Below are positions 1 to 8,868 of a stretch of 64,000 bases of DNA, in pieces. The translations under genes and the position numbers were made by a program. Below the pieces are notes generated by a model. The model did no database searches. It was given only the letters and a program-made list of their open reading frames with translations, and was not told where the DNA came from. Source of the DNA: Sphingomonadales bacterium (GTDB taxonomy: Bacteria; Pseudomonadota; Alphaproteobacteria; Sphingomonadales; Sphingomonadaceae); contig JAIXYT010000050.1 of assembly GCA_027490095.1 (NCBI GenBank), forward strand, positions 1-64,000, given 5' to 3'. Position 1 is the first letter of the stretch; every line of letters begins with the position of its first letter.

Positions 1-1056
1 TATACGATCCGCCTGCTGTCGGACATCACCGAGTCGAACGGCTCGTCGTCGATGGCAACCGTGTGTGGCGGCAGCCTTGCGCTGATGGACGCGGGCGTTC
101 CGCTGAAGCGCCCGGTGGCGGGCATCGCCATGGGCCTGATCCTCGAAGGCAAGGATTTCGCTGTCCTGTCCGACATCCTGGGCGATGAAGATCACCTGGG
201 CGACATGGACTTCAAGGTTGCCGGCACGTCGGAAGGCATCACCAGCCTCCAGATGGACATCAAGATCGCCGGCATCACCGAAGAGATCATGAAGGTCGCG
301 CTGGCGCAGGCCAAGGAAGGCCGGGCCCACATCCTGGGCGAGATGGCCAAGGCCATCACCGAGGTGCGAACCGAAATGTCGGCCCACGCGCCTCGTATCG
401 AAACCATGTCGGTGCCCAAGGACAAGATCCGCGACATCATCGGCACCGGCGGCAAGGTCATCCGCGAGATCGTGGCGACCACGGGCGCCAAGGTGGATAT
501 CGAGGACGACGGTACCGTCAAGATCGCTTCCTCCGACCTCGACAAGATCGAGGCCGCCCGCCAGTGGATCATCGGCATCATCGCCGAGCCGGAAGTCGGC
601 AAGATCTACACCGGCAAGGTGGTCGGCATGCCGGAATTCGGCGCCTTCGTGAACTTCCTCGGTGCCAAGGACGGCCTCGTCCACATCTCGGAAATCATGA
701 ACGAGCGCGTGCAGAAGGTGTCCGACGTCCTCACCGAAGGCCAGCAGGTCAAGGTGAAGGTGATCGGCGTCGACGACCGCGGCAAGGTGAAGCTTTCGAT
801 GCGCCTCGTCGACCAGGAAACCGGGGAAGAGCTGCCCGACACGCGGCCCCCGCGGGAGCCGCGCGAAGGCGGTGACCGCGAACGGTCCGACCGCGGGCCC
901 CGCCGCGACGGCGACCGCGGTCCGCGCCGCGACGGTGACCGGGATCGCGGGCCCCGCCGCGACGGTGGCAGGGACCGTGGCGAGCGCCGCGAGCGCAAGG
1001 CCGAGCCCGAGGGCGATACCGGCCTGCCCGCCTTCCTGACGGGCGGCGACGACTGA
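1..1056 (+). CDS. pnp: Polyribonucleotide nucleotidyltransferase (PNPase), C-terminal part
   Basis: This is the 3' part of the phosphorolytic 3'-5' exoribonuclease of RNA turnover; the frame is open at base 1, so the start lies outside the window. The 351 visible residues begin inside the second RNase PH-like core ([20 protein letters not shown]). They continue into a KH domain with the [12 protein letters not shown] loop and an S1 RNA-binding domain ([17 protein letters not shown], then GLVHISEI). The last about 70 residues are a low-complexity Arg/Asp/Gly-rich tail that likely extends RNA or RNase E contacts. A strong intrinsic terminator follows directly. The core and domain order leave little doubt about identity. 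Confidence 0.97.
   Translation, partial: YTIRLLSDITESNGSSSMATVCGGSLALMDAGVPLKRPVAGIAMGLILEGKDFAVLSDILGDEDHLGDMDFKVAGTSEGITSLQMDIKIAGITEEIMKVALAQAKEGRAHILGEMAKAITEVRTEMSAHAPRIETMSVPKDKIRDIIGTGGKVIREIVATTGAKVDIEDDGTVKIASSDLDKIEAARQWIIGIIAEPEVGKIYTGKVVGMPEFGAFVNFLGAKDGLVHISEIMNERVQKVSDVLTEGQQVKVKVIGVDDRGKVKLSMRLVDQETGEELPDTRPPREPREGGDRERSDRGPRRDGDRGPRRDGDRDRGPRRDGGRDRGERRERKAEPEGDTGLPAFLTGGDD
889..966 (+). repeat. In-frame repeats coding the PNPase R/D/G tail
   Basis: Three near-identical direct units (889-912, 913-936, 937-966) each encode a DRGPRRDG-like motif. The third unit is six bases longer. Units remain a multiple of three, so copy number can vary without a frameshift. They make the basic, disordered C-terminal tail of PNPase. 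Confidence 0.75.
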
Positions 1057-1065
1057 GACTGGAAA

Positions 1066-1089
1066 GGGGGCCGAAAGGCCCCCTTTTTT
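1066..1089 (+). terminator. Intrinsic terminator after pnp
   Basis: A seven-base-pair GGGGGCC/GGCCCCC stem with a GAAA tetraloop is followed by six T residues. It begins 10 bases after the pnp stop. This is a textbook rho-independent terminator. Confidence 0.93.
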
Positions 1090-1103
1090 GGTCTGGGTGC
1101 GAC

Positions 1104-2042
1104 TCAGGCAGGGGGCCGGTGCAGGCCCTGCATCGTCTGCCCCACCACCCGCTCCCGCTCGGCGCCTGCAAGGCGCATCATGGTGCGCGGCTCGGCGAAA
1201 TAGGCGGTGGGTGTCAGCCCCATGAACGCCCGGAACTCGCGCACGAAGTGCGACTGGTCCGCATAGCCGTCCTCCAGCAGCTCCGTGAGCGTCCGGTCGG
1301 GATTGTGCACCACCCGGTCCAGGCCTCGAAGAAACCGCTGCCGCCGCAAGAGCGGCTTGGGCGCAAAGCCGAACAGTTTCGGGCACAGCCGTTCCAGCGT
1401 CCGTTGGGTCACCCCCACTTCGGCGGCAAAGGCCGACACCGTCGCGATGTCGCCTGAGACGAGAGTTCGGTGGATCGCTGCGAGGTGCGGCTCGGGTGGC
1501 GGCGACTGGGCCAGCAGCCCCAGCAGCAGCTGGTCCAGCCGATGCACCCGGTCCTCGTCATCCGGATCGCCCGCCAGAGCCCGGTGCAATCGGTCTGCCT
1601 TGTCCCCCCACATCTCCGACAGGGAAACTGCCCGGTTGGCGAACAGCTTCGCCGGTGCCTGCACGAGGCGCGCCCAGCCCATCGGCAACAGGCCGATCCC
1701 GAACAGCAGAGCGCGCGGACTTCCGGTGATCCGGGCCGATTTCCCCGTCGGCCCGAACAGGGTGGCAGCCGGGCTGGGATCCAGCCCGCCGGCCAGGGAC
1801 CAGGTCCAGTCCCCGCGAAGGGCGAAGCGGATGTTCGCCCACTCCGGGTGCAGCCGGTCGTCGATCGCCTCGTCCCCGACCTCGAGGGAGTAATAGGCGG
1901 AAATGCAGTCCCTGAGCCCCGGATCGGGGAGATGAAACCGCAATCGAGGACCCAAGCCATCCAGCACGCCCTGAGCTACGTCCGCTTGCCGCCCCGATGC
2001 AACCTCCCAATCGACCCGAAAAGGCTGACGGCCCGCCGGCAT
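1104..2042 (-). CDS. AraC-family transcriptional regulator
   Basis: The 312-residue protein has an AraC/XylS-type double helix-turn-helix at its C-terminus (about residues 205-290). The first HTH is seen in VSAFAAEVGVTQRTLERLCP and the second in LTELLEDGYADQSHFVREF, followed by the family's GLTPTAYF end. The N-terminal 200 residues form an effector or dimerisation domain I cannot assign. It is divergent from the glutathione S-transferase-like gene, with only 17 bases between starts, so it may control it. The ATG at 2042 is the only early start; the next methionine would remove half of the sensor domain. Confidence 0.85.
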   Translation of the reverse strand: MPAGRQPFRVDWEVASGRQADVAQGVLDGLGPRLRFHLPDPGLRDCISAYYSLEVGDEAIDDRLHPEWANIRFALRGDWTWSLAGGLDPSPAATLFGPTGKSARITGSPRALLFGIGLLPMGWARLVQAPAKLFANRAVSLSEMWGDKADRLHRALAGDPDDEDRVHRLDQLLLGLLAQSPPPEPHLAAIHRTLVSGDIATVSAFAAEVGVTQRTLERLCPKLFGFAPKPLLRRQRFLRGLDRVVHNPDRTLTELLEDGYADQSHFVREFRAFMGLTPTAYFAEPRTMMRLAGAERERVVGQTMQGLHRPPA

Positions 2043-2059
2043 CCGGCTATGGGGGCGGC

Positions 2060-2725
2060 ATGCTGACCCTCCACATCACCAACCGCCGCTACTCCTCCTG
2101 GTCGCTGCGCGGCTGGCTTGCCGCCCGCCAGTCGGGCCTCCCCTTCACCGAGGTGATGGTCGACATCTACGCCCCCGAATGGGCGGCGATGAAGGTGCAA
2201 GGGGTCTACGCCCAAGCCAACGGCAAGGTGCCGATCCTGGTCGATTCCGACAGCACGCCCCCGGCCGTGATCTGGAACGCGATCGGAATCATCGACTGGC
2301 TCGACCGCAAGTCGGGCGGCATCCGATTCTGGCCGATGGACGGCAATGCGCGGGCCTGGGCCGTTTCAGCCGCCGTCGAGATGCAGGCCGGATTCCTGGC
2401 GCTGCGCCAGCATTGTCCGATGAACTGCCGGCGCCACTATCCCGGCTGGCAGGTCGCAGACGCCGCTCTGCCCGACATCGCCCGCGTCGACCAACTCTGG
2501 CAGAACGGCCTGCAGCGTTTCGGCGGGCCGTGGCTGGCCGGTGCGGGCTGGGGCGCAGCCGACATCCTCTACGCCCCCGTCGCAAGCCGGCTGACGACCT
2601 ACGACGTCAGGCTGAGCCCGGAAGCGGATGCCTATCGGCAGCGCGCAATGGCGCATCCGCTGGTCGCCGAATGGGTCGCGGCGGCGGCCCACGAGACGGT
2701 GCTGAAGCCCGACTACGAGTTCTGA
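2060..2725 (+). CDS. Glutathione S-transferase family protein
   Basis: The 221-residue protein has an N-terminal thioredoxin-like GST fold, marked by TNRRYSSWSLRGWLAAR and the cis-Pro loop GKVPILVDSD. An all-helical C-terminal domain follows. GSTs of this group conjugate or reduce small electrophiles with glutathione; the substrate cannot be read from sequence. I chose the ATG at 2060, giving MLTLHITNRR, because an upstream in-frame ATG at 1997 adds a proline-rich extension that lies within the divergent regulator. The 3' end overlaps the convergent cupin gene by 13 bases. Confidence 0.85.
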   Translation: MLTLHITNRRYSSWSLRGWLAARQSGLPFTEVMVDIYAPEWAAMKVQGVYAQANGKVPILVDSDSTPPAVIWNAIGIIDWLDRKSGGIRFWPMDGNARAWAVSAAVEMQAGFLALRQHCPMNCRRHYPGWQVADAALPDIARVDQLWQNGLQRFGGPWLAGAGWGAADILYAPVASRLTTYDVRLSPEADAYRQRAMAHPLVAEWVAAAAHETVLKPDYEF

Positions 2726-3174
2726 TCCCCCGGCGGCCGCCCCGGAAAGCGGTAGCCTTCGCGGTCGAGCACCATCCCGATGTCGGGATAGGTGCAGACG
2801 TCGATCTCGGGATGGTTCGGCCCGATCGCCAGGAAGGTGGCAGGCGCGTCCGACCGGTTCTGCAGATGGTGGCCATTGGCGTCGCCGGCCTTGAACGTTG
2901 CGATGTCGCCCGGTCCCATCTCCGTCTCGCTGCCCTCCTCCACCAGCAAAAGACGGCCTGCCAGCACGACGACCATTTCGTCCTCGGACGAATGCCAGTG
3001 TCGCTGGCTGGACCAGGCACCGGGCTCCAGCGTGCAGAGATTGGCTCCGAACTGCGACAGGCCCGCCGCCTCGGCGACGTCCAGCCAGCTTCGGCCGGCA
3101 ACCGCGGCATTGAAGGGTTCAGGGTAGCCGCTCCCCGAGCGGCGCGGCAGCAAATCCGGATCGACCTTCGGCAT
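2713..3174 (-). CDS. Cupin-domain protein
   Basis: A 153-residue single-cupin protein. The first cupin motif is visible as [17 protein letters not shown] (metal-ligand histidines and Glu), and the second as the [17 protein letters not shown] region. Such small cupins bind a divalent metal and may be isomerases, dioxygenases or sugar-binding proteins; the substrate is unknown. There is no signal peptide. The gene is divergent from dapE with 52 bases between starts and convergent with the GST. Confidence 0.8.
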   Translation of the reverse strand: MPKVDPDLLPRRSGSGYPEPFNAAVAGRSWLDVAEAAGLSQFGANLCTLEPGAWSSQRHWHSSEDEMVVVLAGRLLLVEEGSETEMGPGDIATFKAGDANGHHLQNRSDAPATFLAIGPNHPEIDVCTYPDIGMVLDREGYRFPGRPPGDQNS

Positions 3175-3226
3175 GCGACCAAGCTGCGCCCTTCCGGCGG
3201 CTCCCGCAACTTGCTACCGCGCGGGC

Positions 3227-4351
3227 ATGCACCCGGTTCCTCTGGCCCAGCAGCTGATCCGCTGCCCCTCTGTCACGCCTGCCGATGCGGGTGCCATCGG
3301 CGTTCTGGCCGGGGCACTCGAGGGGCTGGGTTTCGTTTGCCACCGCCTGACCTTCGGCAGCGCGCCCGACGGGCCGGTCGAGAACCTGTTCGCGACCATC
3401 GGCACGGGTTCGCCCCATTTCGCCTTTGCCGGCCACACCGATGTGGTGCCCGAGGGAAGCGGCTGGTCGGTCGATCCCTATGCCGCAGGAATCGCGAACG
3501 GCCTGCTGGTGGGCCGGGGCGCCGCCGACATGAAGGGTGCGCTGGCAGCGATGGTGTCGGCAGCAGCAGCACATGTGGCGCGCGGCGCGCGCGGCACCTT
3601 GAGCTTCATCATCACAGGCGACGAGGAAGGCCCGGCAACCCACGGCACCGACGAGCTGCTCGACTGGATGGCGGCGAACGGCCACCGCCCGGACATGTGC
3701 CTGGTGGGCGAACCGACGTCGGCGCGCCGGCTGGGCGATATGCTCAAGATCGGGCGGCGCGGCAGCCTGAACGCCTGGATCACGGTGAATGGGGCACAGG
3801 GCCATGTCGCCTATCCCGACCGGGCGGACAATCCGATCCCGCGCTTGGTCGCGATCCTGGCGGACCTGCAGGCGCGAACGCTGGACGAAGGCACCGACTG
3901 GTTCAGCCCATCGAACCTCGAGGTGACCGACCTCGAGGTCGGCAACCCTGCCACGAACGTCATCCCGGCGCAGGCCCGGGCGCGGCTGAACATCCGGTTC
4001 AACGACACGCACAGGGGCGCCGAGCTGGCGGCCTGGATCGAGACGGTGGTGGCCCGCCACGCGCCCTCCGCCGACGTGCGCATCCGCATTTCCGGCGAGG
4101 CCTTCCTGACGGAACCCGGGTCCCTGTCCTCGCTGGTGGCCGGCGCCGTCGAAGCCGAGACCGGGCTGAGCCCGGAGCTCAGCACATCGGGCGGAACCTC
4201 CGATGCGCGGTTCATCCGCCGCCTGTGCCCGGTTGTGGAGTTCGGCTTGCCAGGCCAGTCGATGCACAAGGTGGACGAGCAGGCCGCCGTCGCCGACATC
4301 GAGGCGCTGGCCCGCATCTATGACCGGGTTCTGCAGGCGGTGTTCGCCTAG
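3227..4351 (+). CDS. dapE: Succinyl-diaminopimelate desuccinylase
   Basis: A 374-residue M20-family metallohydrolase that hydrolyses N-succinyl-LL-2,6-diaminopimelate to diaminopimelate and succinate in lysine and peptidoglycan synthesis. Visible signatures are [11 protein letters not shown] (first zinc ligand His and Asp), [14 protein letters not shown] (bridging Asp), [13 protein letters not shown] (catalytic Glu pair), VGEPTS and the C-terminal [11 protein letters not shown]. Length matches E. coli DapE (375). Start [10 protein letters not shown] at 3227 is chosen over an upstream alternative that would overlap the cupin gene start. The stop shares a CTAG with the convergent GMC oxidoreductase. 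Confidence 0.95.
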   Translation: MHPVPLAQQLIRCPSVTPADAGAIGVLAGALEGLGFVCHRLTFGSAPDGPVENLFATIGTGSPHFAFAGHTDVVPEGSGWSVDPYAAGIANGLLVGRGAADMKGALAAMVSAAAAHVARGARGTLSFIITGDEEGPATHGTDELLDWMAANGHRPDMCLVGEPTSARRLGDMLKIGRRGSLNAWITVNGAQGHVAYPDRADNPIPRLVAILADLQARTLDEGTDWFSPSNLEVTDLEVGNPATNVIPAQARARLNIRFNDTHRGAELAAWIETVVARHAPSADVRIRISGEAFLTEPGSLSSLVAGAVEAETGLSPELSTSGGTSDARFIRRLCPVVEFGLPGQSMHKVDEQAAVADIEALARIYDRVLQAVFA

Positions 4352-5982
4352 GCGGCGGCCGCTGCCCGCGCATCGGCCAGGATCGAATCCGACATCTTCT
4401 CGGCGATCATGATAGTTGGCGCATTGGTGTTGCCGCTGACGAGGCGTGGCATCACGCTGGCATCGACCACCCGCAGGCCGGCAAGACCGTGCACCTGGCC
4501 CTGCGGGTCGACGACCGCACCGGGATCGCCGGCAGCCCCCATCCGGCAGGTGCCGACCGGATGGTAGATGGTGGAGCCGCGTTCGCGCGCATAGGCGAGC
4601 CATTCGGCATCGGTCAGAGGTCCTGCCGCAGGTGTGACCCGGCCGGTCACATAGGGCTTCAGGGCCTTCTGCTGCGCCAGATGGTCGGCGAACTTCAGGC
4701 CTTCGGTGATGGTCTGCTGGTCGATGGTGTCCGACAGGTAGTTGGGCCGGATGGCGGGCGGCGCGAAGGGATCCGGCGACTTCGCATGGATGGTGCCCCG
4801 GCTTTCGGGGCGAAGCTGGCAGGGTGCGATGGTGAGGCCCGGAGCCTTCTCAAGCTCCCACACGCCTTCGGAGACGAACTTCTCGACGTCCACGCTCGCG
4901 GGGAGGATATGGTACTGTACGTCCGGGCCCGACAGCCCGGGGCGCGAGCGCCAGTAGGCCTGCACATGCGCCGCCGACAGTGTCAGCAGCCCCTTGCGGG
5001 TGGCAGCATATTTCGCAGCCTCCACCACCAGCCGCCAGCCGCGGCTCATCTCGTTCACCGAAACGGTGCCGGGCGCCAGGCGAAACTGGACAGACACCAC
5101 ATAATGGTCCTGACAATTGGTGCCGACACCCGGAAGGGCATGGCGCACGGCAATGCCCGCCGACGTCAGGACTTCGGGATCGCCGATTCCGTTCACCTCC
5201 AGGATCTGCGGGCTGTTGACCGCCCCCCCCGACAGGATGACCTCCCGGTTGGCCCGCACGGAGACCAGCCGCCCATCCTGCCGGTAGGTCACGCCGACCG
5301 CCCGCATCCCTTCGAACAGGATGGCGGCCATGTGCGCCTCGGTCTCCACCTTCAGGTTGGCGCGCATCATCGCCGGCTTCAGATAGGCCTGTGCCGCCGA
5401 CCAGCGGCGACCGTTCTTCACGGTCAGCTGGAAATAGCTGATGCCGTCCTGGGTCTCGCCGTTGCAGTCGTCGTTGAAGGGAAGCCCGGCTTCGATCCCG
5501 GCCTGGACCACTGCATCGGACACGGGATGCCGTGTGCTCGCGTCGCTGACGTTCAGCGGGCCGTCGCTGCCGTGCAGCTCGTCGGCCAGCCGCTCATTGC
5601 CTTCGGCGCGGCGGAAATAGGGAAGCACATCGCCCGACGCCCATCCGGTCGCCCCCAGCTGCGCCCAATTGTCGTAATCGGCCATCTGCCCGCGCACGTA
5701 GAGCAGACCGTTGATCGAGGAGGAGCCGCCCAGCACCTTGCCCCGTGGCCAGACATGTCTGCGGCCATTCGAACCGGGGTCCTCCTCGGTCTCGTAGAGC
5801 CAGTTGACGCCCGGATCCTTCAGGGTCGTTGCATAGCCGACAGGGATATGGATCATCGGGTTCCAGTCGGTCGGGCCGGCTTCGAGCAGCAGCACCCGGT
5901 GGCGGCCGTCGGCTGTCAGTCGATTGGCCAGCACACAACCGGCCGAGCCTGCGCCGACGATGATATAGTCGAACTCCAGCAT
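4348..5982 (-). CDS. GMC-family FAD-dependent oxidoreductase (choline/alcohol dehydrogenase type)
   Basis: A 544-residue flavoprotein. The N-terminal dinucleotide motif is [18 protein letters not shown], followed by [20 protein letters not shown] (GMC signature 1) and [14 protein letters not shown] (signature 2). The C-terminal catalytic region is [10 protein letters not shown]...RVVDASVMP. Family members oxidise choline, alcohols or polyethylene glycol; the substrate is not evident. The start at 5982 is set by a GGGAGGA ribosome-binding site a few bases upstream. No betaine aldehyde dehydrogenase or choline transporter lies nearby, so a betaine role is not supported. Confidence 0.9.
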   Translation of the reverse strand: MLEFDYIIVGAGSAGCVLANRLTADGRHRVLLLEAGPTDWNPMIHIPVGYATTLKDPGVNWLYETEEDPGSNGRRHVWPRGKVLGGSSSINGLLYVRGQMADYDNWAQLGATGWASGDVLPYFRRAEGNERLADELHGSDGPLNVSDASTRHPVSDAVVQAGIEAGLPFNDDCNGETQDGISYFQLTVKNGRRWSAAQAYLKPAMMRANLKVETEAHMAAILFEGMRAVGVTYRQDGRLVSVRANREVILSGGAVNSPQILEVNGIGDPEVLTSAGIAVRHALPGVGTNCQDHYVVSVQFRLAPGTVSVNEMSRGWRLVVEAAKYAATRKGLLTLSAAHVQAYWRSRPGLSGPDVQYHILPASVDVEKFVSEGVWELEKAPGLTIAPCQLRPESRGTIHAKSPDPFAPPAIRPNYLSDTIDQQTITEGLKFADHLAQQKALKPYVTGRVTPAAGPLTDAEWLAYARERGSTIYHPVGTCRMGAAGDPGAVVDPQGQVHGLAGLRVVDASVMPRLVSGNTNAPTIMIAEKMSDSILADARAAAAA

Positions 5983-6115
5983 GATGCTGTTCCTCCCGTC
6001 GCCACATTGGCGCGGGCCGCTGAAAGCCTCAACCTGTCGCTTCGGGCGGAATCGGCCGGAAACGGGCAGCGCCCGCCGCTTCAACACCGGCCCACACGGG
6101 TCTAAGGCACAACCC

Positions 6116-7039
6116 ATGACGAGTCGTGCCGATATCCAGCCCATTCCCCTTTCGCTCGTGGACACAGATCCTGCCCAGGCGGCCGATCGGCTTGGCGACA
6201 GCTTTCGCCGCACCGGATTTGCCGTGATCGAGGGGCACGGCATCCCGGAGCAGCTCATCGCGGACGGCTGGGACGCTGCAAAGGCCTTCTTCGCCCTGCC
6301 CGACGAGGTGAAGCGGCGCTACCATGTGGCTGGCGGCGCCGGGCAGCGCGGCTACACCCCCTTCGGCGTCGAGACGGCCAAGGGGGCGACGCTGTCCGAC
6401 CTCAAGGAGTTCTGGCACGTCGGGCGCGACCTGCCTGCCGGCCACCGGTTTGCAGACATCATGGCGCCCAACCTGTGGCCGGATGCCGAGGCGCCGGCCT
6501 TCCGCCCGGCCCTTCAGGCGCTGTTCGCCGCGCTCGAGGGGGCCGGCCGCCGGGTGCTGAGCGCGATTGCCGTGCATCTGGGGCAACCGGCCGACTTCTT
6601 CGACAGCCCGATCGCCGACGGCAACTCGATCCTCAGGCTGCTGCACTACCCCCCGGTGTCACCCGATGCGGGCGCGGTGCGGGCAGGCGCGCACGAGGAC
6701 ATCAATGTGATCACCCTTCTGCTGGGCGCCGAGGAAGCCGGGCTGCAGCTGCTGTCGCGCGACGGCGAGTGGCTGGAGGTGCCGGCGGTCGCAGGAAGCC
6801 TCGTCGTCAATGTGGGCGACATGCTCCAGCGCCAGACCGGCGGGCAGCTGCCTTCGACCACCCATCGCGTGGTGAACCCTGCGCCGGAACGCCGCCACAT
6901 CCCGCGCTATTCCATGCCCTTCTTCCTGCACTACCGGCCGGACTGGCTGATCGAACCGTTCGTGCCCAACCCCGGGATGCCCCCGATCACGGCGAATGAC
7001 TTCCTGCTGCAACGTCTGGCGGAGATAAAGCTGGCATGA
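6116..7039 (+). CDS. 2-oxoglutarate/Fe(II) oxygenase, isopenicillin-N-synthase-like
   Basis: A 307-residue protein with the N-terminal DIOX_N domain (GFAVIEGHGIPEQLI) and a C-terminal double-stranded beta-helix. The iron triad is visible as His and Asp in AGAHEDINVITLL and a distal His in STTHRVVNP. The cosubstrate-binding R-x-S is in RYSMPFF. Bacterial members hydroxylate amino acids or small metabolites or make ethylene-like products; the substrate is unknown. The stop overlaps the start of the alkaline phosphatase gene (ATGA), implying co-translation. Confidence 0.88.
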   Translation: MTSRADIQPIPLSLVDTDPAQAADRLGDSFRRTGFAVIEGHGIPEQLIADGWDAAKAFFALPDEVKRRYHVAGGAGQRGYTPFGVETAKGATLSDLKEFWHVGRDLPAGHRFADIMAPNLWPDAEAPAFRPALQALFAALEGAGRRVLSAIAVHLGQPADFFDSPIADGNSILRLLHYPPVSPDAGAVRAGAHEDINVITLLLGAEEAGLQLLSRDGEWLEVPAVAGSLVVNVGDMLQRQTGGQLPSTTHRVVNPAPERRHIPRYSMPFFLHYRPDWLIEPFVPNPGMPPITANDFLLQRLAEIKLA

Positions 7040-8541
7040 GACCGTTGATCATCGCCCTTCTGGCAGCAACCCTTGCAGCCCCGCTGGCGGCTGCGGCCCC
7101 GCGGACCGCCGCTTCGGCCGAGCCGAGCTGGAAAAAGGCAGCCGCCGAAATCGCCGCCCGCAAGGCCACGCCGGGCGCGGACGCACGGGCCAAGAACGTG
7201 ATCCTGTTCATCGGCGACGGCATGGGGATCACCACCGTCACGGCCGCCCGCATCTTCGAGGCGCAGCAGCGCGCAAAGGCGGCCGGCGGCAAGCCGGCCG
7301 GCTTCGAGGGCGGCGAGGAGAATCTCCTTTCGTTCGAGCAGTTCCCGGCCCGTGCGCTCGTGAAGACCTACAACACGAACGCCCAGGTGCCCGACAGCGC
7401 CGGCACGGCCAGCGCAATCACGACCGGCACCAAGACGGGGATCGGCGTGCTCGGCATGCTGCCGGGCCAGGGGCCCGAGGCCTGCGCAACCCCGGAGAAG
7501 CTTCCGGCGACCCTGGGCGAGCTGGCGCGGGATCGGGGACTTGGCGTCGGCATCGTAACGACCACTCGCATCACCCATGCAACGCCGGCTGCCATGTTCG
7601 CCCACGAGCCGTTCCGGGACTGGGAAGCCTATGATCGGGACTACCCGTCGGACGCCCGCAAGTCCGGCTGTCGCGACATTGCCGATCAGCTGATCCGCTT
7701 TCGCGGTGCCGACGTTGTGCTGGGCGGCGGGCTCCAGAAGTTCCGGCCCGAGGGCAGGGGCGGCACTCGCGACGATGGCCGCGACCTGATCGCCGAGTGG
7801 CAGACCGCCAATCCGCAAGGGCGCTTCGTCGACGGCGCGGCTGCGTTCCGCGCGCTGAAGCCGGCCGACCGCGGGCCGGTGTTCGGGCTGTTCAACGCCA
7901 ACCATCTCGACTTCAGTTTCGATGCGGACCGGGCGAAGGAACCCTCGCTCGCCGAGATGGCGACGTTTGCCGTCCGCAAGCTGCAGGCAAAGGGCGGCGG
8001 CTATGTGCTGATGGTGGAAGGCGGCCGGATCGACCATGCCCATCACCTGAGCAACGCCTATCGCGCGCTGGACGAGACGGTCGAGTTCGCGCGTGCGATC
8101 GAGGCGGTGACGAAGCTCGTGGATCCCAGGGACACGCTGATCCTGGTGACGGCAGACCACAGCCATGTCTTCACCATGGCGGGCTACCCGCCGCGCGGGA
8201 ACGACATCCTGGGGTTCCTGCGGCCCATTCCGGGCGGCGAAGGGCGTGGCGCACAGGATGCCCAGGGCAACATGCTCGACCAGCTCGGCCGGCCGGTGCC
8301 GACACTGGGCTATGCGAACGGTCCGCTTGAGGTGCGCGCCGGCGGGAAGACGCTGAGCTCGACGAAGGCGCCGACCGACCCGGACTATCTGCAGCCCAAG
8401 ACCTTCCTGTTCGGCTCGGAAACCCACGGCGGCGACGATGTGGCGCTCTACGGCATCGGCCCGGGGAGCGCGCTCGTGTCGGGGACGCTGGAGCAGAACA
8501 GCATCTTCCACATCATGGTATCAGCTCTCGGCTGGCGGTGA
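7036..8541 (+). CDS. Alkaline phosphatase, PhoA type, secreted
   Basis: A 501-residue metal-dependent phosphomonoesterase that releases phosphate from organic esters in the periplasm. There is a clear signal peptide (hydrophobic residues 4-20, AAA cleavage region). Motifs: NVILFIGDGMG with the metal Asp61, the nucleophile region DSAGTASAITTGTKT with likely Ser121, VEGGRIDHAHH, VTADHSHVF and a C-terminal THGGDDVALYG with the last histidine ligand. It overlaps the 2OG oxygenase upstream by four bases. Its 3' end is overlapped by a short antisense gene. Confidence 0.92.
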   Translation: MRPLIIALLAATLAAPLAAAAPRTAASAEPSWKKAAAEIAARKATPGADARAKNVILFIGDGMGITTVTAARIFEAQQRAKAAGGKPAGFEGGEENLLSFEQFPARALVKTYNTNAQVPDSAGTASAITTGTKTGIGVLGMLPGQGPEACATPEKLPATLGELARDRGLGVGIVTTTRITHATPAAMFAHEPFRDWEAYDRDYPSDARKSGCRDIADQLIRFRGADVVLGGGLQKFRPEGRGGTRDDGRDLIAEWQTANPQGRFVDGAAAFRALKPADRGPVFGLFNANHLDFSFDADRAKEPSLAEMATFAVRKLQAKGGGYVLMVEGGRIDHAHHLSNAYRALDETVEFARAIEAVTKLVDPRDTLILVTADHSHVFTMAGYPPRGNDILGFLRPIPGGEGRGAQDAQGNMLDQLGRPVPTLGYANGPLEVRAGGKTLSSTKAPTDPDYLQPKTFLFGSETHGGDDVALYGIGPGSALVSGTLEQNSIFHIMVSALGWR

Positions 8542-8664
8542 CTCCAGGGACTCTGGCCCCACGCCGCCGGGCTGACGGTCGCGCTCCAGCGCCTTTCGCT
8601 TCCTGAGATTCTCGCGGAGCGCGGCCTTCAGCCGCGCCTCCCTGACTGCCCGAGATTCCGTCAT
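8521..8664 (-). CDS. Small basic hypothetical protein (47 aa)
   Basis: A short frame encoding an Arg/Lys-rich helical peptide (TESRAVREARLKAALRENL, then RKRKALERDRQ) and ending in an acidic tail. An AAGG-containing ribosome-binding site stands about 6 bases before the ATG. It overlaps the 3' end of the alkaline phosphatase by 21 bases in antisense and lies upstream of, and divergent from, prsK. The composition suggests a nucleic-acid-associated or partner-binding peptide, but no function can be assigned. Confidence 0.5.
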   Translation of the reverse strand: MTESRAVREARLKAALRENLRKRKALERDRQPGGVGPESLESPPAES

Positions 8665-8797
8665 CGACCTTGCCTTCCTGCCAAGGGTTGGCGATACCGT
8701 GTGCAGCGTCCGACGCAAGGGTCGAGGTCTCGAGAGAGGCTGGTGGGGTAACGGACGTCTCCCACGCCACAGCAAGTGTCGGCAGATTTGTCGCGCA

Positions 8798-8816
8798 CTG
8801 TAGGAAATCTTTACAG
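8798..8816. promoter_or_regulatory. Imperfect inverted repeat upstream of prsK
   Basis: CTGTAGGAAATCTTTACAG has complementary CTGTA/TACAG ends and lies 52 bases before the prsK start, in an AT-richer patch of an otherwise GC-rich intergenic region. It may be an operator or promoter element for prsKR or the divergent small gene. It is assigned by eye only. Confidence 0.35.
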
Positions 8817-8868
8817 ATTGCAGCGTGCGCCCGCGTTGCAACTGGCGAGGGAGGGTCGCGCACGCTAC

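Noticed and set aside
889-966. Possible CRISPR-like direct repeats
   Set aside because: Contiguous coding repeats without unique spacers, in frame within PNPase.
2179-4323. 714-codon forward frame across GST, cupin and dapE
   Set aside because: Arg/Pro/Gly-rich shadow crossing three good genes in other frames.
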